Shown piece after piece: positions 27,195 to 36,442 of a stretch of 64,000 nt of DNA (position 1 is its first letter; each line of letters opens with the position of its first letter). The notes beneath the pieces were generated by a model. The model worked only from the letters and a program-made list of their open reading frames with translations. It was not told the DNA's origin and ran no database searches. The DNA comes from Mageeibacillus sp. (GTDB lineage Bacteria; Bacillota; Clostridia; Saccharofermentanales; Saccharofermentanaceae). Made by a program: the position numbers and the translations under genes. The DNA lies in assembly GCA_022484595.1 (NCBI GenBank), contig JAKVLB010000007.1:61745-125744 (forward strand). Direction: 5' to 3'.

Positions 27195-28003
27195 GCGAAA
27201 AAACAAGCGACAGGCATACGTTTGCGGTATGTGCATACAAAGAATCTCCTTTTCTTGACAGCTGTCTCGAATCACTTTCAAACCAGACAGTGAAGTCGAG
27301 AGTTATAGTCTGTACATCGACACCGTCGGATTACATAAAGAATCTGGCGACCAAGTACGGCTATGAGTATTTTGTGAGGGACGGCAGAAGCGATATAAAG
27401 GATGACTGGAATTTTGCCTATAACTGTGCCGGAACAGAATATGTCACGATAACGCACCAGGATGATATCTACCTTCCCGAATATTGCGAACAGATGCTCA
27501 GACTTACAGACGAGAGCGAGAAGGCCGGAATGCCGGTAACCATTTATTTTACCGACTACAAGGCGTGTAAGAACGGAATCCCGTTAAGAGACCGCAATTC
27601 GTCAATCAGAAGAATTCTCAGATGGCGTCTGCGCGTTCCGAAATGGTCATGCAACAGCTACATAAAGCGCAGAACTTTTTCGCTCGGGAACGTAGTGTGC
27701 TGTCCGACCGTCACATATCACAAGAAGCTTCTCGGAGACTCTGTATTTACTTCCGATTACAAATTCAATATAGACTGGGACACATTCAGACTTCTGTCCT
27801 ACAAGGACGGCAGATTTCTTTGCAACGAGACGCCTTTGCTGTACTATAGGATACATCCGGGGGCAACAAGTGCGGAATTTATCAGAAGCAACGAGCGTTT
27901 CGACGAGGATCTGGTGATGTTCTGCAAATTCTGGCCGAAGTCTGTCGCGAGATTCATAATGTGTTTTTATCCCGCAGCCTACAAGACGTACGGGAAACTG
28001 TAA
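27191..28003 (+). CDS. GT2 family glycosyltransferase
   Basis: A 270-residue soluble GT-A transferase. FAVCAYKESPFLDSCLESL (residues 11-29) begins the nucleotide-binding fold, and THQDDIYLPEYCEQML (about 94-109) supplies the DxD-like acidic pair. It overlaps the GT87 gene by 4 bases (ATGA). It has no membrane helix, so it probably adds a sugar in the cytoplasm to the lipid-linked intermediate of this second glycan locus. Specificity unknown. Confidence 0.85.
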   Translation: MSEKTSDRHTFAVCAYKESPFLDSCLESLSNQTVKSRVIVCTSTPSDYIKNLATKYGYEYFVRDGRSDIKDDWNFAYNCAGTEYVTITHQDDIYLPEYCEQMLRLTDESEKAGMPVTIYFTDYKACKNGIPLRDRNSSIRRILRWRLRVPKWSCNSYIKRRTFSLGNVVCCPTVTYHKKLLGDSVFTSDYKFNIDWDTFRLLSYKDGRFLCNETPLLYYRIHPGATSAEFIRSNERFDEDLVMFCKFWPKSVARFIMCFYPAAYKTYGKL

Positions 28004-28013
28004 GGGGGACAAT

Positions 28014-28973
28014 ATGACGCCGATACTATATCTTGTAATTCCGTGCTATAACGAAGAGGCGGTTCTGCCTGTGACGAGCGGGCTGTTTCTGTCAAAGATA
28101 ACGGCGCTTACAGCGTCGGGTGCCATATCAGACAGGTCTCGAATTGTGTTTGTAAACGACGGCAGTGCTGACAGAACCTGGGATATAATAAGCGGTCTGT
28201 GCGAGAAAGACTCTCATTATGCCGGAATCGCGCTGTCCCACAACAGAGGACATCAGAATGCATTGATCTGCGGACTTATGGAGTGCGCTGATTTCTGCGA
28301 TATCACGATTTCTCTCGATTGCGACGGTCAGGACGATATAAACTGCATAGATAAAATGGTAGAAGAGTATGCCAAAGGCAGCGAGATTGTCTATGGCGTA
28401 AGGAACGACCGTTCCACAGATTCATGGTTCAAGCGCAACAGTGCCGAGACATATTACGGCATGCTTAAGTTCATGGGTGTGGATATAATTCCTGATCATG
28501 CGGATTACAGACTGCTAAGCTCGCGGGTCATACATGCGCTCTCAGGCTACGGTGAAGTAAATCTTTTCTTAAGGGGAATTATCCCGCAGCTGGGGTTCAA
28601 GAGTTCAAAGGTATACTATTCAAGGGCTGAACGCATGGCCGGATCAACCCATTATCCTCTTGCGAAAATGATTGCTTTGGGAATGGACGGCATAACTTCA
28701 TTCTCGATAAAGCCGCTTCGTATGATAACCGGTCTCGGAGGGATTATTGCAGTTGTATCTTTTATAGGAATTATCTATATAATTGTCGGTGCCGCCACCG
28801 GCAACACAACCCAGGGGTGGGCTTCTATGACGTGCCTTCTCTGCTTTCTGTCGGGAATACAGATGATAAGTCTCGGAGTCATAGGTGAATACATAGGAAA
28901 GATATACCTTGAGACCAAGCACCGTCCGCGCTATATAGTCGACAGGATTATCAATATTGAGGAGGATAAGTAA
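28014..28973 (+). CDS. GtrB/DPM1-like polyprenyl-phosphate glycosyltransferase
   Basis: A 319-residue GT2 enzyme with two C-terminal membrane helices (about residues 235-260 and 270-295), the layout of GtrB/YkcC-type enzymes that load a sugar onto undecaprenyl phosphate. YLVIPCYNEEAVLP (residues 5-18), VNDGSADRTW (about 43-52) and ISLDCDGQDD (about 97-106) are the standard motifs. GGGGGA lies upstream. Its product would be a donor for GT-C/GT87-type proteins such as the one at 25866. It is followed by a second DPM-like gene with a one-base overlap. Confidence 0.9.
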   Translation: MTPILYLVIPCYNEEAVLPVTSGLFLSKITALTASGAISDRSRIVFVNDGSADRTWDIISGLCEKDSHYAGIALSHNRGHQNALICGLMECADFCDITISLDCDGQDDINCIDKMVEEYAKGSEIVYGVRNDRSTDSWFKRNSAETYYGMLKFMGVDIIPDHADYRLLSSRVIHALSGYGEVNLFLRGIIPQLGFKSSKVYYSRAERMAGSTHYPLAKMIALGMDGITSFSIKPLRMITGLGGIIAVVSFIGIIYIIVGAATGNTTQGWASMTCLLCFLSGIQMISLGVIGEYIGKIYLETKHRPRYIVDRIINIEEDK

Positions 28974-29677
28974 TGGATATTCTGTATGTGGTAATGCCGG
29001 CTTATAACGAAGAAGATAACATTGGGGATGTTGTCGCTTCATGGTATCCGGTTCTCGAAGGCAAAGACCCGGCGTCCCGTCTTGTAGTCGCAGATGCAGG
29101 AAGTGCAGACAGGACTCACGCGATTCTTGAAGAGTTCAAGGCGGAGCATCCGCAGCTTGAGATTATCTCAGATACCGGGAAACAGCATGGCCCGAAGGTG
29201 ATCGCGCTTTATGATTATGCAATCAGGAACGGAGCGGATTTCATATTCCAGACTGATTCGGACGGGCAGACAATGCCGGATGAATTTGACGGCTTCTGGC
29301 AGCTTCGCAATGAATACAAGGGAATTTTCGGACACCGCAGGGTCAGAGGTGACGGCAAGTCCAGAGCTTTTGTGGAGAAGACGGTATGTTTTCTGCTTAA
29401 GGTTTATTTCCATGTGAAAGTTCCGGATGCCAATGCCCCGTTCAGACTTATGAACGCGGGAACGGTAGCAGAGTATCTGCCGCGGCTCGATAAAGACTAC
29501 AATCTTCCGAATATTATGATGACTACTTATTACGCATACTATAAGGAGCCTATGACTTTCCGTGAGGTTACGTTCAGACCGCGCCAGGGAGGCGTCAACT
29601 CAATCAACATTCCCAAGATAGTCAAGATCGGATGGAAGGCTCTCAGAGATTTCCATAATCTCAAAAAGGCGATGTAA
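28973..29677 (+). CDS. DPM1-like GT2 glycosyltransferase
   Basis: A 234-residue soluble GT2. YVVMPAYNEEDNIGDVV (residues 4-20), VADAGSADRTH (about 41-51) and FQTDSDGQTMPDEF (about 86-99) are the dolichol-phosphate-mannose-synthase-like motifs, but it lacks the C-terminal membrane pair of the previous gene. A cytoplasmic transfer to a polyprenyl carrier is likely. It is coupled at both ends by TAATG overlaps, to the upstream GtrB-like gene and the downstream SGNH-like gene. Confidence 0.86.
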   Translation: MDILYVVMPAYNEEDNIGDVVASWYPVLEGKDPASRLVVADAGSADRTHAILEEFKAEHPQLEIISDTGKQHGPKVIALYDYAIRNGADFIFQTDSDGQTMPDEFDGFWQLRNEYKGIFGHRRVRGDGKSRAFVEKTVCFLLKVYFHVKVPDANAPFRLMNAGTVAEYLPRLDKDYNLPNIMMTTYYAYYKEPMTFREVTFRPRQGGVNSINIPKIVKIGWKALRDFHNLKKAM

Positions 29678-30753
29678 TGAAGGCAGGACGGAAGAATATC
29701 ATCAGGGCTGTCGTACTGACGCTTGTCAGCGTGGCTTTGCTGTGGTTTGTTCAACGACTTCTGATGCCGAAATATCAAAAGGGTGTGGTTGAAGGATCAT
29801 TTACAGAGGAATATTACCGCGAGACTGTACCGCACGAGGTTCTGTTTTTCGGAGACTGCGACGTTTATGAGAATTTTTCGCCGGTCAGGATGTATGAAGA
29901 CTACGGAATATCTTCTTATATCAGAGGCTCCGGAGAACAGTATATATGGCAGTCATATTATCTGCTCAAAGATGCGCTCAGAACAGAGACACCAAAAGTT
30001 GTTGTTCTGACAGTTCATTCACTTCAGTTTAACGAGGCACGCAAAGAATCCTATAACCGTATGACTCTGGACGGCATGCGCTGGTCACAGGATAAGATCG
30101 ATGCCATCAATGCCTCAATGACTGACGGTGAGAGCTTTATCTCATACGTTTTTCCCGTTCTGCGTTTTCACGACCGCTGGGACGAGCTGACCGCAACTGA
30201 TTTTGAGCATGTCTTCTCGAAAAACATTACTTCAAACAACGGCTATTATATGAGATGCGATACCGTTCCATTCGACGGCTATCCGCCTCAGACCCCGCTT
30301 ATAGATTCTGCTTTTGGAAGCAATGCCATGGGATATCTTCAGAAAATCACAGACCTGTGCAATGAACGCGGAATAAAGCTGATTCTTGTCAGAGCGCCGA
30401 TCGAGTACGGCTGGTACGAGCAGTGGGATGAGAATGTTCAACAGTTTGCCGATGCGAACAATCTGACTTATATCAACTTCAACGATTATGTCTCAGATAT
30501 GGGGCTGGATCTGTCGACCGATACTTACGATGCCGGAATTCATCTCAATATCTACGGAGCGGAGAAGCTGTCGGATTTTTTCGGTGCGTATCTCAAGGCT
30601 AACTACGACCTCACGGATTATCGTGATGACCCCGAAGTGTCGTCAGTCTATAATTCAAAGATTGAGTTCTACAATGCCATGAGAGATGATCAGTTAAGTG
30701 AGATTGCAAAATACGGGCACCTTGTGAATTACGGCGCGAATGCCATAGGGTAA
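29677..30753 (+). CDS. Membrane-anchored SGNH/DltD-like protein with Cys at the nucleophile position
   Basis: A 358-residue protein with a single N-terminal membrane helix (about residues 8-28) and an extracytoplasmic SGNH-hydrolase-like domain. Block I reads FFGDCDVYENFSP (about 56-68), where GDS-family enzymes have Ser; here the residue is Cys. The last block, AGIHLNIYGAEKL (about 288-300), retains the His of the catalytic pair with an Asp just before it. Relatives in glycan loci include DltD- and AlgX-like acyl-transfer proteins. It closes the five-gene glycan operon. Whether Cys supports catalysis or the protein is only a binding partner is open. Confidence 0.75.
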   Translation: MKAGRKNIIRAVVLTLVSVALLWFVQRLLMPKYQKGVVEGSFTEEYYRETVPHEVLFFGDCDVYENFSPVRMYEDYGISSYIRGSGEQYIWQSYYLLKDALRTETPKVVVLTVHSLQFNEARKESYNRMTLDGMRWSQDKIDAINASMTDGESFISYVFPVLRFHDRWDELTATDFEHVFSKNITSNNGYYMRCDTVPFDGYPPQTPLIDSAFGSNAMGYLQKITDLCNERGIKLILVRAPIEYGWYEQWDENVQQFADANNLTYINFNDYVSDMGLDLSTDTYDAGIHLNIYGAEKLSDFFGAYLKANYDLTDYRDDPEVSSVYNSKIEFYNAMRDDQLSEIAKYGHLVNYGANAIG

Positions 30754-30873
30754 CTGTCAAATTATAATAAAACATACGTATAATTCAGTTCAATTTTTGT
30801 GGTCTATTTTATCTTTTTAAGTGTAAAATAAAAATCTGTGTAAACTTCTAATCTAATTTTTGGAGGACTTTCT

Positions 30874-31470
30874 ATGAATATCAAGAAAATTGCCGCACTT
30901 GCTCTTGCCGCTTCAATGCTTATGGCAATGGCAGCATGTACATCCGAGGCACAGCCTGTATCATCTGATGTAAAGGTTATCGCAACAGAGTCTCAGAATG
31001 GCTCGCAGAACTGCGAGACCGGCGCAGCACCTACAGTTGATGAGAATGCCGCATCAGAGAATTATGTTTTCACATATCAGGGCGTAAATGTAATTGTAAG
31101 CACTTCAATGAACGACATTATTGACAGCCTTAATGCGGTCGCCGGCGAGCCAAAGTACTTCGAGGCAGCTTCGTGCGCAGATGACGGAATGTCAAAGACA
31201 TATACCTATAACGGCGGTTCTTTCACCGTCAGCACAAATCCTAACGGACCTGTTGATGTAATTGCGAATATCACACTTTATGATGACACTGTTTCAACGG
31301 CGGAGGGAATCTGCATCGGTTCAACCAAGGACGAAGTCAGCGCTGCATACGGCGAGGCGACCACATCAACCGACACAACATATACCTACGAGAAAGGAAC
31401 TTCGACGCTGGTATTTGTTTTCGATGCCGACAGCAAAGTCAGCACAATCATTTATAACGCCAAGCTCTGA
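30874..31470 (+). CDS. Putative lipoprotein
   Basis: A 198-residue secreted protein. The N-terminus has a Lys-containing n-region, a hydrophobic stretch and a lipobox-like AMAAC (Cys at residue 22), so lipidation and attachment to the outer face of the membrane are likely. The mature part has two similar halves of short beta-rich sequence; the second contains CIGSTKDEVSAAYGEA, reminiscent of BamE/SmpA-like folds that often occur in small surface lipoproteins. A strong TTTGGAGGA lies before the ATG. It precedes two transglutaminase-like genes and may be co-transcribed with them. No function is assigned. Confidence 0.75.
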   Translation: MNIKKIAALALAASMLMAMAACTSEAQPVSSDVKVIATESQNGSQNCETGAAPTVDENAASENYVFTYQGVNVIVSTSMNDIIDSLNAVAGEPKYFEAASCADDGMSKTYTYNGGSFTVSTNPNGPVDVIANITLYDDTVSTAEGICIGSTKDEVSAAYGEATTSTDTTYTYEKGTSTLVFVFDADSKVSTIIYNAKL

Positions 31471-31478
31471 TCCGGCGG

Positions 31479-32825
31479 ATGAAAAAGCGCGGGAATGAAG
31501 CAGCTTCGAGAATACTCGGCTTTATGGTTATGCCTGTTCTTGCAGGCATGCTGTTCGGCTCGTATCTTGCATTCAGAATCTACTCGGGCTTTATCGAGAA
31601 TGTTGAGGCAAGCTGTATCGACGAGGTCAGTGTCAATTACGGCCATCCGATAACGATAGGCGATTTCTTCACCGACGTACCGAAGAACGCCAGGTTTATC
31701 ACGAACGTGTCGCAGATAGACACCGGCATTCTCGCAAGCTACGACGTGGCGATTGACTGCGACGGACATGTTATGCATTCAATTCTCAATGTTGTTGACT
31801 TAACCGGTCCGGCGGCTGTTGCGGTACCATGCAGAATGTATTGCGGGGAAGCTCCGGCACCGGAGACACTTGTGAAGAATATATTTGATATGTCTGATGT
31901 CACCGTCGAATACGATCAGGGTGCTCCTGATTTTACGACCGGCGGAGATTATGATGTCGGAGTAAGACTCACGGACGGATTCGGAAACGTCACTGTTGTT
32001 CAGGTTCCGGTAACCGTCATTGACGACCATAACGCACCTGTAATTACCGGTGCGCACGACATAGAGTTTGTTATCGGAGGAACTGTCTCTTACAGGGACG
32101 GCATCACCGTAAAGGACGACTATGATGACAATCCTACGCTTACAATAGACAATTCCGGCGTAAATCTTGATATAGCCGGCACTTATCCGCTGATATACAA
32201 GGCATCTGATGAAGCCGGCAACGAGACTTCCGTTACGGTGAATGTCAACGTTGTGGTTCGTCCGTCGGCAGGACTTACCGATGCCGAGGACGCGGCTGTA
32301 ATTCAGCAGGCATACGACCTTGCGACTGACGTTCTGTCCGATATCACTGAACCGGGTGATACGGATGTCGAGATAGCGATGCACATCTTCTACTGGTCAT
32401 ACCATCATCTTGGATTTGCCAGAGGTACATCCGATTACACTTCATGGGCACACGCGGCTGTCAAGGCATTTACGACGCGGACATCCTCCTGCTACGGACA
32501 TTGGGCGGTTTGCAAGGCGATGCTTGATGTCGCCGGCATTGAGAACATCTGCGTCACACGTTTTCCTGATACATGGGCAGTTCATTACTGGTCACTCGTC
32601 AAGCTTAACGGCGGATGGTATCACTGTGACCCGCAGGCCTGGGACGCTGAGAATAACTGGGGTCTGTTTGTCTTTATGTGTACCGATGAAGAACTCGCGG
32701 CAATGCCGGGCAATCACGATTTTGACGAGACTTTGTATCCTGAGCGTGCGACAACGTCCGTGCAGCAGTACGTTGATGTTTATACCGACTCGATAAGTCC
32801 TGATTTTCCGTATTCGGAGGGCTGA
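31479..32825 (+). CDS. Surface transglutaminase-like protein with Ig-like domains (copy 2)
   Basis: A 448-residue protein, paralogue of the one at 24286. An N-terminal membrane helix (about residues 13-32) anchors it. Ig-like modules follow, the second with SYRDGITVKDDYDDNPTLTI (about residues 204-223). The transglutaminase-like domain holds an intact triad: Cys in RTSSCYGHW, His in WAVHYWSL, Asp in WYHCDPQAW. It begins 9 bases after the lipoprotein stop and ends 9 bases before the third copy, so the genes are probably one transcript. Role in wall or surface protein processing or crosslinking is inferred from domains only. Confidence 0.85.
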   Translation: MKKRGNEAASRILGFMVMPVLAGMLFGSYLAFRIYSGFIENVEASCIDEVSVNYGHPITIGDFFTDVPKNARFITNVSQIDTGILASYDVAIDCDGHVMHSILNVVDLTGPAAVAVPCRMYCGEAPAPETLVKNIFDMSDVTVEYDQGAPDFTTGGDYDVGVRLTDGFGNVTVVQVPVTVIDDHNAPVITGAHDIEFVIGGTVSYRDGITVKDDYDDNPTLTIDNSGVNLDIAGTYPLIYKASDEAGNETSVTVNVNVVVRPSAGLTDAEDAAVIQQAYDLATDVLSDITEPGDTDVEIAMHIFYWSYHHLGFARGTSDYTSWAHAAVKAFTTRTSSCYGHWAVCKAMLDVAGIENICVTRFPDTWAVHYWSLVKLNGGWYHCDPQAWDAENNWGLFVFMCTDEELAAMPGNHDFDETLYPERATTSVQQYVDVYTDSISPDFPYSEG

Positions 32826-32833
32826 CGCAGGCA

Positions 32834-34354
32834 ATGATTCCGATGATAAACAGACGAATAGGAGTTCCTGCATTGATATGCGCGGCAGGACTTACGGTTG
32901 CTGTTGTAACCGCCGTAAATGCAAACGCCCAGCCTATCGGCGAGATTTGCATTGAGACCGGAACACAGCTCAGTGAGAGACTGTTTTTCGATGATGTGCC
33001 TGAGGATTGTGCATTCACGACAGATGTATCCACTATAGACACGTCGGTTCCCGGCACATATTCACTGACGATTACATATAACCGCGTATTCTCGAAGACA
33101 GTGTTTGTCACCGTCATTGATACCACCGCGCCTGTAGGACAGGCGGTGTATAAGCATTTCTATGCAGGCGACATTCCGGACGCGGCCGACTGCGTTACAG
33201 GAGCTTATGATCTGTCCGGTGTTGTCAACATAAGCTACGGTTCCGATATGCCGGACTTAAGCCTTGGCGGCGATTACGATGTACCCGTGGTTCTTACGGA
33301 CGGGTACGGAAACTCATCTGTAATCAGCGTGCCGTTTACGGTAACAGATGACCACAATGCGCCTCTGATTTACGGACCTTGTGAAATGGTGGCCGGTGTG
33401 AATACCGACTATATGAGCGGGATTACCGTTACCGATGATTATGATGACAACCCGGAGTACGGGTGCAACTACTCGGCGGTGGATCCGGACGTTCCCGGAG
33501 AATATCCCATAATCTACTGGGCTTTGGACGAAGCCGGCAACTATACGCAGACAACTGTGACGGCTGTTGTTATTGACGAAGATGCGATTGATTACTCCGG
33601 CAGTGCCTATGATATAGCGGCAAGTGTTCTTTCTAACGTCAGGAGACGAAGCAAAGTCGACACAGCGAGAGCAATCTTCAATTATGTTCACGACAACATC
33701 AAATACAGGCATACTCCGGACTGCACGACCATTGAGAGCGCGGCCTATTACGGCTTTACCGAGAAGGAAGGCAACTGTTATGTGCTTGCATCGTGCTGCA
33801 AACTTATGCTCGACAGAGCCGGAATTCCCAACATGATAATTAAGAGATACCCTGTAACCGATTCCTCGCATTTCTGGAATCTGGTATATCTGAACGGCGG
33901 ATGGTATCACTGTGACGCGACATCATTTATGGGCCACAGCGGTATCTATTTTATGCTCACGGATGCGCAGCTCGATCAGTATCATTGCTTTGATTCTGCT
34001 GCATATCCGGCAAGGGCCGGCGGTCCGGCCGCAGGTACTGCTTCTTCGGAACCGGCCGCTTCTTCCGCCGCGGGCGCTCAGACCGGCACCGGTTCAGAAG
34101 ACTGCGGCAGTGAGTCTTTGTCTGGCTCTTCGGGAGAAGAACCGGAAACAGACAGCGGAACTACGGGTTCTTCGGCAGGGGCAGTGTCGGATCCGTCTGT
34201 ATCGGACAGTACTGAAAGTGCCGCGTCCGGCGTGTCCGCCAGTTCAACTTCCGGCGAACCGGGCATATCTGATTCTTCTGTCACGCCTGCAGCCACACCT
34301 GCACCTACAACGGTGACCGAATCCGCACAGCCGGACGCAAGCGGTGCCGACTGA
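32834..34354 (+). CDS. Surface transglutaminase-like protein with Ser-rich tail (copy 3)
   Basis: A 506-residue third paralogue. The N-terminus (about residues 8-32) is a hydrophobic signal or anchor ending in NANAQ, possibly cleaved. Two Ig-like modules follow, then the transglutaminase-like domain with Cys in KEGNCYVLA, His in SSHFWNLV and Asp in WYHCDATSF. From about residue 395 the protein is almost only Ser, Gly, Ala, Thr, Pro and acidic residues, a disordered wall-spanning or glycosylated tail far longer than in the other copies. No LPxTG sorting motif is visible. Start at 32834 is the first ATG; the ribosome binding site is weak. Confidence 0.83.
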   Translation: MIPMINRRIGVPALICAAGLTVAVVTAVNANAQPIGEICIETGTQLSERLFFDDVPEDCAFTTDVSTIDTSVPGTYSLTITYNRVFSKTVFVTVIDTTAPVGQAVYKHFYAGDIPDAADCVTGAYDLSGVVNISYGSDMPDLSLGGDYDVPVVLTDGYGNSSVISVPFTVTDDHNAPLIYGPCEMVAGVNTDYMSGITVTDDYDDNPEYGCNYSAVDPDVPGEYPIIYWALDEAGNYTQTTVTAVVIDEDAIDYSGSAYDIAASVLSNVRRRSKVDTARAIFNYVHDNIKYRHTPDCTTIESAAYYGFTEKEGNCYVLASCCKLMLDRAGIPNMIIKRYPVTDSSHFWNLVYLNGGWYHCDATSFMGHSGIYFMLTDAQLDQYHCFDSAAYPARAGGPAAGTASSEPAASSAAGAQTGTGSEDCGSESLSGSSGEEPETDSGTTGSSAGAVSDPSVSDSTESAASGVSASSTSGEPGISDSSVTPAATPAPTTVTESAQPDASGAD

Positions 34355-34434
34355 GCTGAGTGTGAAGAATAACCGCGAAAAAGCGTGAATTCAGGAGATT
34401 ATTTGAAAATCTTCAAGATTTTTTCTCGAAAAGC

Positions 34435-34463
34435 TTGACTTATCCTCATGACGCGACTATTAT
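34435..34463 (+). promoter_or_regulatory. Promoter for rplM-rpsI
   Basis: TTGACT (34435-34440), 17 bases, TATTAT (34458-34463): five of six matches at each box with ideal spacing. Transcription should start near 34470, leaving a leader of about 70 bases before rplM. Confidence 0.8.
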
Positions 34464-34469
34464 AAGCAG

Positions 34470-34539
34470 GCTGACTTCGGGAAAGATGTTTTCGCGAAGC
34501 AGAATAATAACGAATGAAACGAATTTAAGGAGAACGCAC
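34470..34539 (+). promoter_or_regulatory. Leader of rplM with possible hairpin
   Basis: The short leader contains CTTCG (34482-34486 region) and CGAAG that can pair around a loop, in the place where Firmicutes often carry an L13 autoregulatory leader. I cannot confirm the Rfam L13 leader by eye; a covariance-model search would settle it. TTAAGGAG (34525-34533) is the rplM ribosome binding site. Confidence 0.35.
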
Positions 34540-34974
34540 ATGAGTACATATGTTGCAACCAAGGATTCAATCGAGAGGAAATGGCTCGTAATAGACGCTG
34601 ACGGCAAGACCCTCGGACGTCTCGCTACAGAAGTCGCAAGACTTCTTCGCGGAAAGCACAAGCCGACATTCACTCCTTTCATTGATACCGGAGATAATGT
34701 TATCGTAATCAACGCTTCCAAGATGGTTCTTACCGGAAAGAAGCTCGATGAGAAGACGTACCGCTATCACACTGGTTTCCCGGGCGGACTTAAGGAAGTT
34801 GGATACCGCACGATGATGTCCAAGAACCCTGAGAAGGCACTCGAGCTTGCTGTTAAGGGAATGCTTCCAAAGAGCCCCCTCGGACGTCAGATGTTCAGAA
34901 AACTTCATGTTTTTGCAGGTGCAGAGCACAATCTCTCAGCGCAGAAGCCGGAAGTTTACACTTTTGAAGGTTAA
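34540..34974 (+). CDS. rplM: 50S ribosomal protein L13
   Basis: A 144-residue L13, an early-assembly protein of the large ribosomal subunit. The frame is open to 34435, but AAGGAG before the ATG at 34540 and normal L13 length set the start here. Typical segments are [18 protein letters not shown] (residues 12-29), [21 protein letters not shown] and [18 protein letters not shown] near residues 107-124. It is followed 15 bases later by rpsI, the usual pairing. Confidence 0.98.
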   Translation: MSTYVATKDSIERKWLVIDADGKTLGRLATEVARLLRGKHKPTFTPFIDTGDNVIVINASKMVLTGKKLDEKTYRYHTGFPGGLKEVGYRTMMSKNPEKALELAVKGMLPKSPLGRQMFRKLHVFAGAEHNLSAQKPEVYTFEG

Positions 34975-34989
34975 TCGGAGGGTACATAA

Positions 34990-35394
34990 ATGGCAAAGAA
35001 AGCAACAGTTTATTACTATGGCACCGGCCGCCGCAAGAATGCAGTAGCTTGTGTACGTCTCGTACCCGGCAAGGGCAAGATTACAATCAACGGCAAGGAT
35101 ATTGATGAGTATTTCGGTCTCGAGACACTCAAGATTATCGTTCGTCAGCCATTCACAATTACAGATACAGACGGAAAGTTTGATGTAATCGTAAAGGCCA
35201 TCGGCGGCGGTATATCCGGCCAGGCAGGCGCTATCCGTCACGGAATCGCACGCGCTCTGGTACAGGCTGACGAGGCTTCCTATAAGGCAGCACTCAAGGC
35301 AGCCGGACTTCTCACACGTGATGCACGTATGAAGGAAAGAAAGAAGCCGGGTCTCAAGAAGGCACGTAAGGCTTCGCAGTTCAGTAAGCGTTAA
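34990..35394 (+). CDS. rpsI: 30S ribosomal protein S9
   Basis: A 134-residue S9 of the small subunit head. [19 protein letters not shown] (starting at residue 8), [24 protein letters not shown] (about 73-91) and the invariant basic C-terminus [12 protein letters not shown], which reaches the P-site tRNA, are all present. TCGGAGG is upstream of the ATG. Co-transcribed with rplM and followed by a strong terminator. Confidence 0.98.
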   Translation: MAKKATVYYYGTGRRKNAVACVRLVPGKGKITINGKDIDEYFGLETLKIIVRQPFTITDTDGKFDVIVKAIGGGISGQAGAIRHGIARALVQADEASYKAALKAAGLLTRDARMKERKKPGLKKARKASQFSKR

Positions 35395-35427
35395 TCGCTG
35401 CTTTACATAGCATAAGTCAGGAAGCAG

Positions 35428-35464
35428 GGACCGACAGGATTAATAATCCTGTCGGTCCTTTTTG
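35428..35464 (+). terminator. Strong terminator after rplM-rpsI
   Basis: A near-perfect stem of about 14-15 base pairs beginning GGACCGACAGG (35428) and closing with CCTGTCGGTCC (35448-35458), followed by a T-run. Clear intrinsic terminator. Confidence 0.92.
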
Positions 35465-35638
35465 TTTTCAGAATAATAGCAGCCGGAACAAAAGACCTGA
35501 CGACATATACCTGCTTTCGTCTGCAAATTGTCAACCCGAGGCACCGCCGGCAATAAGCATTTACTGCACTCCGTCAATTGCGCACTGTTTTGTTGGTGAT
35601 TAATATAATCTTGTAAGCAGAGACTTTCAGGAGAGATT

Positions 35639-36442
35639 ATGCAGAATATTATTGATGCGCACTGCCACATCTATCCGCGCAAGATAGCGCCAAAGGCAGT
35701 AGAAGGAATTAACCGTTTTTATGATCTGAAGATGGACGCAAAGGGTACTGTTGAAGACCTGCTGGAGCGTGAGATGAAGGCAGGAGTAACACATTTCCTG
35801 TGCCATTCCGTAGCGACCAAACCTGAGCAGGTCAATTCAATTAATGAGTTTATCAGCGAAGAGGTTAAGCTTCACAAAGGGCTTATTACAGGTTTCGGAA
35901 CGCTCCATCCCGACAGCGAAGATATGGAAGGAGATATCAGCCGTTTGATTGAGCTGGGACTTGAAGGCGTTAAGATGCACCCTGATTTTCAGCACTATCA
36001 TATCGATGGAGAGAGATCTGTCAGGCTAAGTCATATGGTCGCGGATGCCGGGCTTCCGATTCTTGTGCATTGCGGAGATTACAGGTATGATTTGTCTAAC
36101 CCTGAAAGAGTGGCGAACTTCCTTAAGAAGGTGCCGGAGATTACCATGATCGGTGCGCATTTTGGCGGATGGAGCATGTGGGACGAGGCGGCACAGCTTC
36201 TTGCAGGCAGATTTAAGAATTTATACGTCGACTGTTCTTCGAGCCTGTATGCGCTTGAGCCTGGCAGGGCGACTGAACTTGTGCGGGAATATGGTGCGAA
36301 CAGAGTGCTTTTCGGTACAGACTATCCGATGTGGGACATTAACGATGAGCTTGAAAGATTTTCGAAGATGGATCTGACGGATGAAGAACGGCGTATGGTG
36401 CTCTGTGACAATGCGGTGAGGCTTCTTAAGATAGATGATTAA
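35639..36442 (+). CDS. Amidohydrolase family metal-dependent hydrolase
   Basis: A 267-residue TIM-barrel protein of the amidohydrolase-2 group. IIDAHCHIYP (residues 4-13) gives the first two metal His, HPDFQHYH (about 113-120) and ILVHCGDY (about 140-147) the middle part, and IGAHFGGW plus FGTDYPMW (about 231-238) the later His and the catalytic Asp. Members include decarboxylases and hydrolases of varied substrates; none is indicated here. TTCAGGAGAG lies before the ATG, and a TATAAT at 35604-35609 may be part of a promoter without a good -35. It overlaps tsaE by 8 bases, which ties it to that cassette. Confidence 0.87.
   Translation: MQNIIDAHCHIYPRKIAPKAVEGINRFYDLKMDAKGTVEDLLEREMKAGVTHFLCHSVATKPEQVNSINEFISEEVKLHKGLITGFGTLHPDSEDMEGDISRLIELGLEGVKMHPDFQHYHIDGERSVRLSHMVADAGLPILVHCGDYRYDLSNPERVANFLKKVPEITMIGAHFGGWSMWDEAAQLLAGRFKNLYVDCSSSLYALEPGRATELVREYGANRVLFGTDYPMWDINDELERFSKMDLTDEERRMVLCDNAVRLLKIDD

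Noticed and set aside
34085..34320. Long open frames opposite or out of frame with the Ser-rich tail of the third transglutaminase
   Set aside because: They arise from the repetitive GC-rich codons of the tail and have no start signals.
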